Source of the DNA: JACZXQ01 sp036986155
Lineage (GTDB): Bacteria; Gemmatimonadota; Gemmatimonadetes; Longimicrobiales; Gaopeijiaceae
Reading direction: 5' to 3'
DNA: 21,695 bases
NCBI GenBank assembly: GCA_036986155.1
Contig: BTRA01000045.1
Location: forward strand, 1-21,695
Under the pieces are notes generated by a model that was not told where the DNA came from, did not search any database, and was given only the letters and a program-made list of their open reading frames with translations. This document shows, piece after piece, positions 15,301 through 21,695 of this stretch. Numbering within the stretch: the stretch's first letter is position 1; each line of letters begins with the position of its first letter. The translations under genes were made by a program, and so were the position numbers.

Positions 15301-16110
15301 TTAGACGGATCCGGCGATTCGGTCGAGGAACATACGCTGCTCCGAGGATAGGCTGCGCACTCCGGACTCGTCGACCTTGGCCAGCAGTTGTTCCACCTCC
15401 CCCCGATTCAACTCGTGCAGACCATCGAGCTTGATGGTGGCCCAGCGACGCCGTGTCTCCTTGTCGCTCGCGTCCAGCGATGGCGTGTGTTCGACCTTCC
15501 TCTGAAACTCACGGCGAGCCTTGCCCGTGTGCCACTCCAGCCACTTCAGGTACGCGAAGCCGGCCGCCAGCCCGCCGAGGTGAGCGAAATTGGCCACACC
15601 CGAATTAGATCCAGTGATCCCACTATAGAGGCTGCTGAGCACCAGGAAGGCAGCCAACAACCAGGCCTGCACCGGGAGCACACCCCAGATGTAGATGCGC
15701 TCGCGTGGCCAGAAGTATGCGAAGCCCAGCAAGACGCCGTAGACGGCCCCCGACGCTCCCACGATGCGGGCATTGAACATGAACGGAATCGACAGCAGGG
15801 CGCCCCCGATCCCGCTCAGGAAGTACAGGTACAGGAAGTTCTTGCCCCCGAGTTTCGTCTCGAGCCGGGGGCCGAAGAAGAAGAGCCCAATCATGTTGAA
15901 CAGGATGTGGGCGAAGCCCGCGTGCAGGAAGATGTACGACACGAGCGTCCAGGGCCGGAACGGGATGCCCGGAATGTAGTACCGATCGACGCCGAATACC
16001 GCGGCGGGATTGAACGTGAGGAGATGGTAGAGCGCGCTGCCCGGCGGCGCCAAGAAATAGACGACCACGGTGGCGATGAGAATTCGCTTTACCCAGGGGG
16101 TCATCATCAT
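15301..16110 (-). CDS. Rhomboid family intramembrane serine protease
   Basis: The protein has 269 residues with six membrane helices. The rhomboid core is complete: RPWTLVSYIFLHAGFAHILFN (split in two: HAGFAH and ILFNMIGLFFFG), catalytic Ser120 in GASGAVYG and catalytic His177 in ANFAHLGGLAAGF. It should cleave membrane-spanning substrates within the bilayer. The C-terminal cytoplasmic tail (about 195-269) is charged and ends VEQLLAKVDESGVRSLSSEQ and RMFLDRI, the short helical DUF6576-type extension found on many bacterial rhomboids. Three consecutive ATGs (16110, 16107, 16104) are possible starts; AGGAG lies 13 bases before the first, which is far, so TTG 16113 is another option. A longer reading from 16272 is rejected as it has no homology or signal. 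The substrate is unknown. Confidence 0.92.
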   Translation of the reverse strand: MMMTPWVKRILIATVVVYFLAPPGSALYHLLTFNPAAVFGVDRYYIPGIPFRPWTLVSYIFLHAGFAHILFNMIGLFFFGPRLETKLGGKNFLYLYFLSGIGGALLSIPFMFNARIVGASGAVYGVLLGFAYFWPRERIYIWGVLPVQAWLLAAFLVLSSLYSGITGSNSGVANFAHLGGLAAGFAYLKWLEWHTGKARREFQRKVEHTPSLDASDKETRRRWATIKLDGLHELNRGEVEQLLAKVDESGVRSLSSEQRMFLDRIAGSV

Positions 16111-16296
16111 CAAGATTCTGGCACTCCTATTATCATGACAAGCTTCGACCAACCCATACCGCGCCGAGCAGATGAGGGTCCATCGAGCGGATCGATAGAT
16201 GCCCTCCCATGGAGTTGCCCGCCACGGACCCACCGGATCTTGGCGCTGTACGAAGCTGAGTCGGAGTTGCACACCATCTCAAAGGAGTCTCCATCG

Positions 16297-17223
16297 ATGA
16301 GCACGAAGAACCTCGGCCGATCCCTCCTCGGCCTCGCCTTGGTGGTGGTCCTTGGTGCCACGCCGACCTCAGAGCCCCGTGGGGCTTCGACGTACGATGC
16401 TCCGGCGCCATGGGGTCATGACGGCCATTTGATGGTGGGGCGGGCCGCCGCGACCCACGTCCCGGTCGACATGCCGGCGTTCTTCCGCAGTGAGGTGCAG
16501 AGGTTGAGCTACTTGAGCTTCGAGCCGGACCGCTGGCGAGACGGCGACATGCCCGAGATGAATGGGGCGTTCCGGTACGACCACTACATCGACCTGGAAA
16601 ACGTGCCGGCGGCGGCACGCGAAGCACCCGACCGCTTTCAGTACCTGGCCGTGCTCTACCGGGAAACCACGCTGGCCCGGCCCGAGAGAGATGCCGGGTT
16701 CTTGCCGTTCCGCATCGTCGAGTTGGCTCAGCGGTTGGAGACGGGCTTCAGACGGTGGAGGACCGCGTCCGGAGAAGAAAAGGCGTGGATCGAGGAACGC
16801 ATCATGAACGACGCCGGCGTGCTGGGGCACTACGTGGCGGACGGCTCCAATCCACATCACGCGACTATCCACTTCAACGGCTGGTCGGCAAGCGCACCCA
16901 ACCCGCGCAACTTCTCCACCGCTAGCGACTTCCACTCGCGCTTCGAGTCTGCGTTCGTGTCGGCGGCCGTGACGCCCAACCAGGTGAGGGATGGCGTCGT
17001 GAGTGACCCCGAGGTCCTGGACGACGTCCGGCGGGCGGTTTGGGCATACCTCGACGAGTCGAACCGGCTGGTCGAGCGCCTCTACCAGTTGGAGCAGGAC
17101 GTGGGGTTCGACCCAGCAAACCCGCGTCCGGAAGCGGCGGCCTTCGCGCTGGAGCGCCTCACGGCTGGGGCGGATATGCTGCGGAGTATCTGGTATACGG
17201 CCTGGGTAAACAGCGGGGGGTAG
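16297..17223 (+). CDS. Exported S1/P1-nuclease / zinc phospholipase C-fold protein
   Basis: The protein has 308 residues. An export signal (RSLLGLALVVVLGATPTS) precedes a mature N terminus with WGHDGHLMVGRAAA, the Trp/His start that ligates zinc in the S1-P1 nuclease / phospholipase C fold. Further likely metal ligands are in DRWRDGD, FRYDHYIDLE, and GHYVADGSNPHHATIHFNG. These give the spaced His/Asp set for a trinuclear zinc site. It is likely a periplasmic or secreted phosphodiesterase; nucleic acid or phospholipid cannot be told apart from sequence. The start ATG 16297 has AAAGGAG nine bases upstream. It diverges from the rhomboid gene across 186 bp (16111-16296), in which I see no clear promoter, and ends three bases from the convergent kynureninase gene. 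Confidence 0.8.
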   Translation: MSTKNLGRSLLGLALVVVLGATPTSEPRGASTYDAPAPWGHDGHLMVGRAAATHVPVDMPAFFRSEVQRLSYLSFEPDRWRDGDMPEMNGAFRYDHYIDLENVPAAAREAPDRFQYLAVLYRETTLARPERDAGFLPFRIVELAQRLETGFRRWRTASGEEKAWIEERIMNDAGVLGHYVADGSNPHHATIHFNGWSASAPNPRNFSTASDFHSRFESAFVSAAVTPNQVRDGVVSDPEVLDDVRRAVWAYLDESNRLVERLYQLEQDVGFDPANPRPEAAAFALERLTAGADMLRSIWYTAWVNSGG

Positions 17224-17226
17224 GGC

Positions 17227-18420
17227 CTACGCCACAACGACATCGTGCAACACGGCCACGGCGTCCTGGAGCTGCCCATCCGTCAGGTAGGGCGCCGGCC
17301 CCAAGCGAAGCGTGTCACTCCGGTAGTCCGTCATGACCCCTCGCTCGGACAGGGCGGCCGAAAGCTCGCCCGCCCGCGGCGTGCGGAGAGCCAGGAATCC
17401 CGCCACGTCTTCCAGGGGAACCGACCGATCCCGGTCGATCACCGACGGGTCGGCGTCCAGCCCATCGAACGACTCGGCCAGTAGCCGGACCTGGTGCTGG
17501 CTGGTCTCCCGAAGCGCCTGGGGCGTCATGCCCTGCGCCCGGAAGAAATCGAGCACGGCCGCCGCCCTGTAGTGGCTGGTGGGATCGTACGTGGCCCCGG
17601 CGAACCGGGCCGGGCCGTGGCCGTACGGCGTCCGGCTCTTCGCGCCCTCCTCCGCGAGCATCTCGAACTCGCTGAACCACCCTGTGATCACCGGGCGTAA
17701 CGCACATTTCGAGGGAAAGCGTAGATAGCAGTTCCCCTCCCCCATCTGCACGTACTTATAGCCGCCACCCACCACGAACGCCTGCTCCAACCCTTCGTCC
17801 GAGATCGAAAACGGAACGACGTTCACTTGGTGGTAGGCATCCACGAGCAACTCGGCACCCATTCCTTGGCAGGCCTCCATGACACCGCCCAGACCCTGCA
17901 CTATGTGCGCGTTCTGAAACAGCACACTGGACACCAGCACCGCAGCGGTGCTGCCGTCCACCGCCCCGGCCAGCCGCTCCGCCAAAGTAGCCGCCGGAAG
18001 CGCCGCCACCTTCACCACCTCGACGGACTCTTCCGCCAAGCGGTCGAGCTGGCGCCTGATCGTGTGGAATTCTCCGTCCGTAGTGACCAACCGACTCCGC
18101 TCGCGAAGCGGCAGAGCCGAAAGAAACCGCACGACCAGTTCGTGCGTGTTGGGGGCCAGCGCGATGTGGCCGCCGGGGTCGTCCAGCAGCTTCGTCACTC
18201 CCTGCCGGAGAAGCTCGGCCTTCGCTTCGGCCTTCTCCCACTTGAGATCGGCGAACTCGGCCGCATCCAGCCACGCCTGCTTCTGTCCCTCGAACGCCAC
18301 GTCCGGCCAGGCCTGGTGCGAGTGGCCGGTCAGGAGCAGTCGCTCGGAGACGCGGAACCGTGAGTAGTGGGGTGCGAGGGCCTCGGGATCGAGCCTCACA
18401 AGCGCGCCCGAATGGCCCAT
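17227..18420 (-). CDS. kynU: Kynureninase-like PLP enzyme (kynurenine to anthranilate)
   Basis: The protein has 397 residues and is a class V aminotransferase-fold PLP enzyme. The PLP-anchoring Asp is in LLVDAYHQVN (Asp194), and the Schiff-base Lys is in VGGGYKYVQMGEGN (Lys222). The C-terminal region MTDYRSDTLRLGPAPYLT matches the end of kynureninases (variants of DxRxPDxIRxxxxPLY). Together with the neighbouring tryptophan dioxygenase, kynureninase is the best call: it would split kynurenine to anthranilate and alanine. The sequence is divergent from the well-known KynU (usual TYKYLNGGPG is replaced), so a related C-S/C-C lyase is possible. The start at ATG 18420 overlaps the TDO gene by 25 bp; GTG 18399 overlaps its stop as GTGA and is an equally plausible start. 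Confidence 0.78.
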   Translation of the reverse strand: MGHSGALVRLDPEALAPHYSRFRVSERLLLTGHSHQAWPDVAFEGQKQAWLDAAEFADLKWEKAEAKAELLRQGVTKLLDDPGGHIALAPNTHELVVRFLSALPLRERSRLVTTDGEFHTIRRQLDRLAEESVEVVKVAALPAATLAERLAGAVDGSTAAVLVSSVLFQNAHIVQGLGGVMEACQGMGAELLVDAYHQVNVVPFSISDEGLEQAFVVGGGYKYVQMGEGNCYLRFPSKCALRPVITGWFSEFEMLAEEGAKSRTPYGHGPARFAGATYDPTSHYRAAAVLDFFRAQGMTPQALRETSQHQVRLLAESFDGLDADPSVIDRDRSVPLEDVAGFLALRTPRAGELSAALSERGVMTDYRSDTLRLGPAPYLTDGQLQDAVAVLHDVVVA

Positions 18421-19184
18421 AGGTCCGGGAACACAGGGCGGTTCAGCGTGGTGTGCAGGAACTCCGAACCCGACGAGCCCCCGGTCCCTCGCTTCGCACC
18501 GATGGTCCGCTCCACCATCTTGACGTGCCTGTACCGCCACTCCTGGATGCCCTCGTCTAGGTCGACCATCCGCTCGCACACGGCCGCGATCTCGGGATCC
18601 TCCCGGTACACCTCCAGCAGAACGTCCTGAACGTCATCGGAGAGCTCTACCGGGCGGGTCACGTCACGCCCGAGGGTCTCGGGTGAAAGGCTGTATCCGG
18701 CACCGTGCAGGAATCGCAGGAACGCGTCCCACAGGCTCCTCTCACCGTAGCGCTTCTCGAGCGCCTGCCGCCCCGTGCTCCCTTCCGGGAAGCGCCGGAT
18801 CGCGAGTTCGTCCTTCACCCCCAGGAGAAACTCGAGCTCGCGGAATTGATAGGACTGGAACCCGCTGGCAGCCTCGAGACGCGAGCGGAACGACATGAAC
18901 TGCAAGGGCGTCATGGTCTCCAGGATGTCGAGCTGGGACACGAGAACCTTCAGGATCGTGAGCACACGCTTCATGGTGTGGAGCACGCTCGGTCGGTCGC
19001 CTGCAGCGAACAGGCGATCCACGTAGTCCAGCTCGTGAAGCACCTCTTTGAACCACAACTCGTAGACCTGATGGATGACGATGAAAAGCATCTCGTCGTG
19101 CTCCGGCCCTTCCGAGAGCGGCTCCTGAAGCGAGAGGAGCTCTTCGAGCTGGAGGTAGCTTCCGTACGTAAGCGCCTTCTTCAT
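18396..19184 (-). CDS. kynA: Tryptophan 2,3-dioxygenase
   Basis: The protein has 262 residues, the usual size for bacterial TDO. Motifs are EHDEMLFIVIHQVYELWFKE (His38, the active-site base region), then RVLTILKVLVSQLDILETM, PLQFMSFRSRLEAASGFQS, and WRYRHVKMVERTIGAKRG with the heme-ligating His220, followed by GTGGSSGSEFL. It is a cytoplasmic heme enzyme that opens the indole ring of L-tryptophan with O2 to give N-formylkynurenine. The start is firm: GGAGAG lies three bases before ATG 19184, which overlaps the upstream stop as ATGA. A reading extended to 19337 is rejected. It sits between the anthraniloyl-CoA enzyme and kynureninase genes in one coupled operon. Confidence 0.96.
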   Translation of the reverse strand: MKKALTYGSYLQLEELLSLQEPLSEGPEHDEMLFIVIHQVYELWFKEVLHELDYVDRLFAAGDRPSVLHTMKRVLTILKVLVSQLDILETMTPLQFMSFRSRLEAASGFQSYQFRELEFLLGVKDELAIRRFPEGSTGRQALEKRYGERSLWDAFLRFLHGAGYSLSPETLGRDVTRPVELSDDVQDVLLEVYREDPEIAAVCERMVDLDEGIQEWRYRHVKMVERTIGAKRGTGGSSGSEFLHTTLNRPVFPDLWAIRARL

Positions 19185-21460
19185 GTACTCTCCGTTGCAC
19201 CCAAGTCGAACGCGAAGCGGGCCGTATAGTCGGTTACCGACTTGTATGGGTCGGGCCACTCGAGATCGTAGCCCAGGGTGTACGCTGCGTGGCGGGTCCA
19301 ATAGGGATCGAACAGGTGTGCGCGCGCGAGCAGGCACAAATCGGCGCGCCCCGCAGCAAGAATCGTATTCACGTCCATGTAGGACGAGATGTTGCCAACC
19401 GCCATCGTATGGATGCCGACTTCGTGGCGGATCCGGTCACTGAACGGGGTCTGGAACAGTCGGCCGTACACGGGCTGCTGGTCCGACACGGTCTGGCCGG
19501 CCGATACATCCACGATGTCACAGTCGTGAGCCTCGAGCATGCGCGAAACCTCAACAGCGTCCTCCGGCTGCATCCCACCGGGCTTCCAGTCCACCGCGCT
19601 GATCCGCACCGAAATCGGCTTCTCGTCGGGCCATGCGAGGCGCACCGCGTCGAACACCTCCAGCGGAAAGCGCATGCGGTTCTCCAGGCTGCCACCGTAC
19701 TCGTCGTCCCTCTCGTTGGTGAGCGGCGAGAGAAAGGTGGCCAAGAGGTAGCCGTGGGCCATATGCACCTCGAGCATGTCGAAGCCGGCCTCATCGGCTA
19801 TTTCGGCCGCCCGCACGTAGTCGGATTGGGCCTCGTCCATATCGGCCCGCGTCATCTCCTTCGGCACCTGGCTCTGCGGCAGGTATGGGATGGGCGACGC
19901 CGATACGAGATCCCAGGACCCGCTCTCCAGTGGCTCGTCCGGACCCTCCCAGAGGACCTGTGTTGCCCCCTTCCGCCCGGCGTGCCCGAGTTGAATGCCC
20001 ACCTTGGCCGGACTTTTCGTGTGGATGAAGTCCACGATGCGCCCCCAGGCACCGGCGTGCTCGTCGGAGTAGAGGCCGGTGCATCCCGGCGAGATACGGC
20101 CATCCCGGCAAACGTCGGTCATCTCCGCGATCACGAGTCCCGCACCTCCGACCGCCCGGCTCCCCAAATGCACTAGGTGCCAGTCGTTCGGGGTACCGTC
20201 GGCCGCGCTGTACTGGCACATGGGCGACACCGCGACCCGGTTGGCCAGCACCATGTCGCGCAGCTTGAAGGGGGTGAACATCGGAGGCGGAGGCGGATTC
20301 GTGAGGACCTTCTCGCCCGACTGTGTCTCCGCCTCGCCGGCGAACCACCTATCCACACGGTCCACGAACGCCGAATCACGAGCGCGGAGGTTCTCATGCG
20401 TGATACGGAGGCTGCGGGTGAGGAGGGTGAACCCGAACTGGATGGGCGCCAGGCTCATGTAGCGCTCGGTGTCCTCGAACCATTGGAGGCTCGTCTGGGC
20501 GGCGCGCTGGAGGCTTTCCACCTGAGGGCGCCGCTCCTCTTCGTACGAAGCGAACGCGGCCCGCATGTCGTCCGTTTCGCCGAGCGCCGCGGTGAGGGCA
20601 ATGGCGTCCAGCATCGCGATCCGAGTGCCCGAACCTACTGAGAAATGGGCCGTGTGTGCGGCGTCTCCCAGCAGGACTACGTTCTCGTGGCTCCAGCACC
20701 CGTTCCGCACAGTCGGGAACTGACGCCACACCGAGCGGTTGGTGAGGAGCGGATGGCCCCGGAGCTCCTCGGCGAACAGCTTCGCACAGAAGTCTCTGGC
20801 CGCATCCTCATCGTGCTCCGGGAGAGCCGAGGCCCGCCAGGTCTCTTCGCGGGCCTCCACGATGAACGTGGCCTGGCCATCCTCGTACTGGTACGCGTGA
20901 ACGCGCCAAAGGCCGTGCTCGGTCTCGCGGAAGAAGAACGTAAACGCGTCGAACGGACGGGTGGTGCCGAGCCAGACGAAACGATTGGGCCTGAAGTCGA
21001 CATCGGGTTGGAAGACCTCCGCGTAGTGGTCGCGGGTCGCGCTGTTCACGCCGTCCGCCGCGATCACCAGGTCAGCATCGCGAAGCGTCTCGATGTTCTC
21101 GATGTCGGACTCGAAGTGGATCTGGACGCCGTGGTCGACGGCGCGTCGCTGGAGGATCTGCAGCAGACGCATCCGAGAGAGCCCGGCGAAACCGTGCCCC
21201 CCGGAGCGGAGCACCTCTCCGCCGTAGTGGATGTCGATGTCGTCCCAGTGGGCGAATGCATCCACGATCTCTCGGTATGTCCCCGGCTCGGCACTTTCCA
21301 ACTCTGCCATCGTGGCGTCGGAGAACACCACGCCGAATCCGAACGTGTCGTCCGGCCGGTTACGCTCGTGCAGGACGACCTCTCGCGTCGGGTCGGTGGC
21401 CTTGAGAAGGATGGCGGAATAGAGCCCGCCTGGGCCGCCGCCCAGGATGTTGACCTTCAC
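19181..21460 (-). CDS. Anthraniloyl-CoA monooxygenase/reductase (FAD monooxygenase + old-yellow-enzyme fusion)
   Basis: The protein has 759 residues and two enzymes joined by a proline linker (about 389-393). Residues 1-375 are a flavin hydroxylase: dinucleotide motif ILGGGPGGLYSA and FAD/ribityl motif VVLLGDAAHTAHFSVGSGTR near 262-280. Residues 395-745 are an NADH:flavin oxidoreductase (old yellow enzyme): FTPFKLRDMVLANRVAVSPM, then GIQLGHAGRKG (about 488-498), GFDMLEVHMAHGYLLATFLS and ERDDEYGGSLENR. This fusion is typical of 2-aminobenzoyl-CoA (anthraniloyl-CoA) monooxygenase/reductase, also annotated salicylyl-CoA 5-hydroxylase. It hydroxylates and then reduces the ring, giving a non-aromatic CoA thioester. 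The adjacent tryptophan dioxygenase and kynureninase favour anthraniloyl-CoA as substrate. It starts with GTG 21460, overlapping the acyl-CoA dehydrogenase stop (GTGA). Confidence 0.92.
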   Translation of the reverse strand: MKVNILGGGPGGLYSAILLKATDPTREVVLHERNRPDDTFGFGVVFSDATMAELESAEPGTYREIVDAFAHWDDIDIHYGGEVLRSGGHGFAGLSRMRLLQILQRRAVDHGVQIHFESDIENIETLRDADLVIAADGVNSATRDHYAEVFQPDVDFRPNRFVWLGTTRPFDAFTFFFRETEHGLWRVHAYQYEDGQATFIVEAREETWRASALPEHDEDAARDFCAKLFAEELRGHPLLTNRSVWRQFPTVRNGCWSHENVVLLGDAAHTAHFSVGSGTRIAMLDAIALTAALGETDDMRAAFASYEEERRPQVESLQRAAQTSLQWFEDTERYMSLAPIQFGFTLLTRSLRITHENLRARDSAFVDRVDRWFAGEAETQSGEKVLTNPPPPPMFTPFKLRDMVLANRVAVSPMCQYSAADGTPNDWHLVHLGSRAVGGAGLVIAEMTDVCRDGRISPGCTGLYSDEHAGAWGRIVDFIHTKSPAKVGIQLGHAGRKGATQVLWEGPDEPLESGSWDLVSASPIPYLPQSQVPKEMTRADMDEAQSDYVRAAEIADEAGFDMLEVHMAHGYLLATFLSPLTNERDDEYGGSLENRMRFPLEVFDAVRLAWPDEKPISVRISAVDWKPGGMQPEDAVEVSRMLEAHDCDIVDVSAGQTVSDQQPVYGRLFQTPFSDRIRHEVGIHTMAVGNISSYMDVNTILAAGRADLCLLARAHLFDPYWTRHAAYTLGYDLEWPDPYKSVTDYTARFAFDLGATEST

Positions 21461-21695
21461 TGTGCGGAGCCTTTCTCACGGTGGCGCTTGATTACCTGCC
21501 CGGCGATGACGAGATGCTGGATCTCCGTCGTGCCCTCGTAGATCCGAAGAGCCCGCACGGCGCGGTAAAGATGATCCACCACCGAGTCGGCCAGCACCCC
21601 CGCCCGCCCAGGATCTGCACGGCGTCGTCCACGATGCGCTGCGCCGCCTCGGTGGCGTAGGCCTTGGCCATGGCGGCCTCCAGCGTGATGCGCTC
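21457..21695 (-). pseudogene. Acyl-CoA dehydrogenase, C-terminal part, with a one-base frameshift (or sequencing error)
   Basis: The reverse strand encodes the conserved end of an acyl-CoA dehydrogenase: MAKAYATEAAQRIVDDAVQI, then LGGRG, and in a shifted frame VLADSVVDHLYRAVRALRIY and EGTTEIQHLVIAGQV to the stop at 21459-21457. The frame changes at a run of five C (21597-21601; G in the gene), where six would restore one reading frame. The motifs on both sides are otherwise intact, so either the gene is freshly broken or one base was lost in sequencing; I favour the latter. The 5' part lies beyond the right edge. An acyl-CoA dehydrogenase fits the beta-oxidation-like steps that follow anthraniloyl-CoA ring reduction. 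The stop overlaps the next start as GTGA. Confidence 0.85.

Noticed and set aside
16129..16134. GATAAT on the minus strand as a -10 box for the rhomboid gene
   Set aside because: No matching -35 at a proper distance, and the transcript would start inside or after the only Shine-Dalgarno-like AGGAG.
1..21695. tRNA, rRNA, CRISPR, insertion sequence or integration-site signals
   Set aside because: Nothing seen by eye: no repeat-spacer arrays, no transposase or integrase reading frames, and no cloverleaf with a recognisable T-loop in the short intergenic gaps.

Overview
This is a 21.7 kb, high-GC, gene-dense stretch of a Gram-negative-type bacterial chromosome. There is an outer-membrane-barrel candidate, three lipoprotein signals and several exported enzymes. 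An ADOP-type permease, an S9 peptidase, DUF2911 and DUF3179 lipoproteins and a C-terminally extended rhomboid protease together suggest Gemmatimonadota or Acidobacteriota. That placement is an inference from gene content; there is no rRNA or other marker here. I found no tRNA, rRNA, CRISPR array, insertion sequence or phage gene.

Layout. (1) 1-1652, minus: most of an ADOP/MacB-like permease running off the left edge. (2) 1914-4852, plus: a tight four-gene operon of ArsR-type regulator, two-module SRPBCC/AHSA1 protein, DUF1326 Cys-rich protein and DUF2182 membrane protein. Two of its three junctions are 4-bp start/stop overlaps, and a palindrome sits just before the regulator. (3) 4901-6064, plus: a DUF819 membrane protein, then a decayed ADOP-permease fragment (about 6099-6335). 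(4) 6457-8012, plus: a predicted outer-membrane barrel overlapping a DsbA-like exported thioredoxin-fold protein. (5) 8054-9864, minus: a DUF3179 lipoprotein and a RidA-family lipoprotein. (6) 10060-14079, plus: an S9 prolyl-oligopeptidase-type peptidase, a DUF2911 lipoprotein and a KANL3/Tex30-type alpha/beta hydrolase. (7) 14096-16110, minus: a rhomboid protease followed by a membrane diguanylate cyclase. (8) 16297-17223, plus: an exported S1/P1-nuclease/phospholipase-C-fold protein. (9) 17227-21695, minus: acyl-CoA dehydrogenase (3' part, frameshifted), anthraniloyl-CoA monooxygenase/reductase fusion, tryptophan 2,3-dioxygenase and kynureninase.

How the genes work together. The right-hand operon is the clearest functional unit: tryptophan breakdown through kynurenine to anthranilate, then the aerobic anthraniloyl-CoA route. 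Kynurenine formamidase and anthranilate-CoA ligase are not in the window and could lie beyond the right edge. The left operon pairs a sensor-like regulator/SRPBCC couple with two Cys-containing proteins of unknown function (DUF1326, DUF2182). It is the best candidate here for an undescribed system, perhaps metal- or thiol-related, but that function is inference only.
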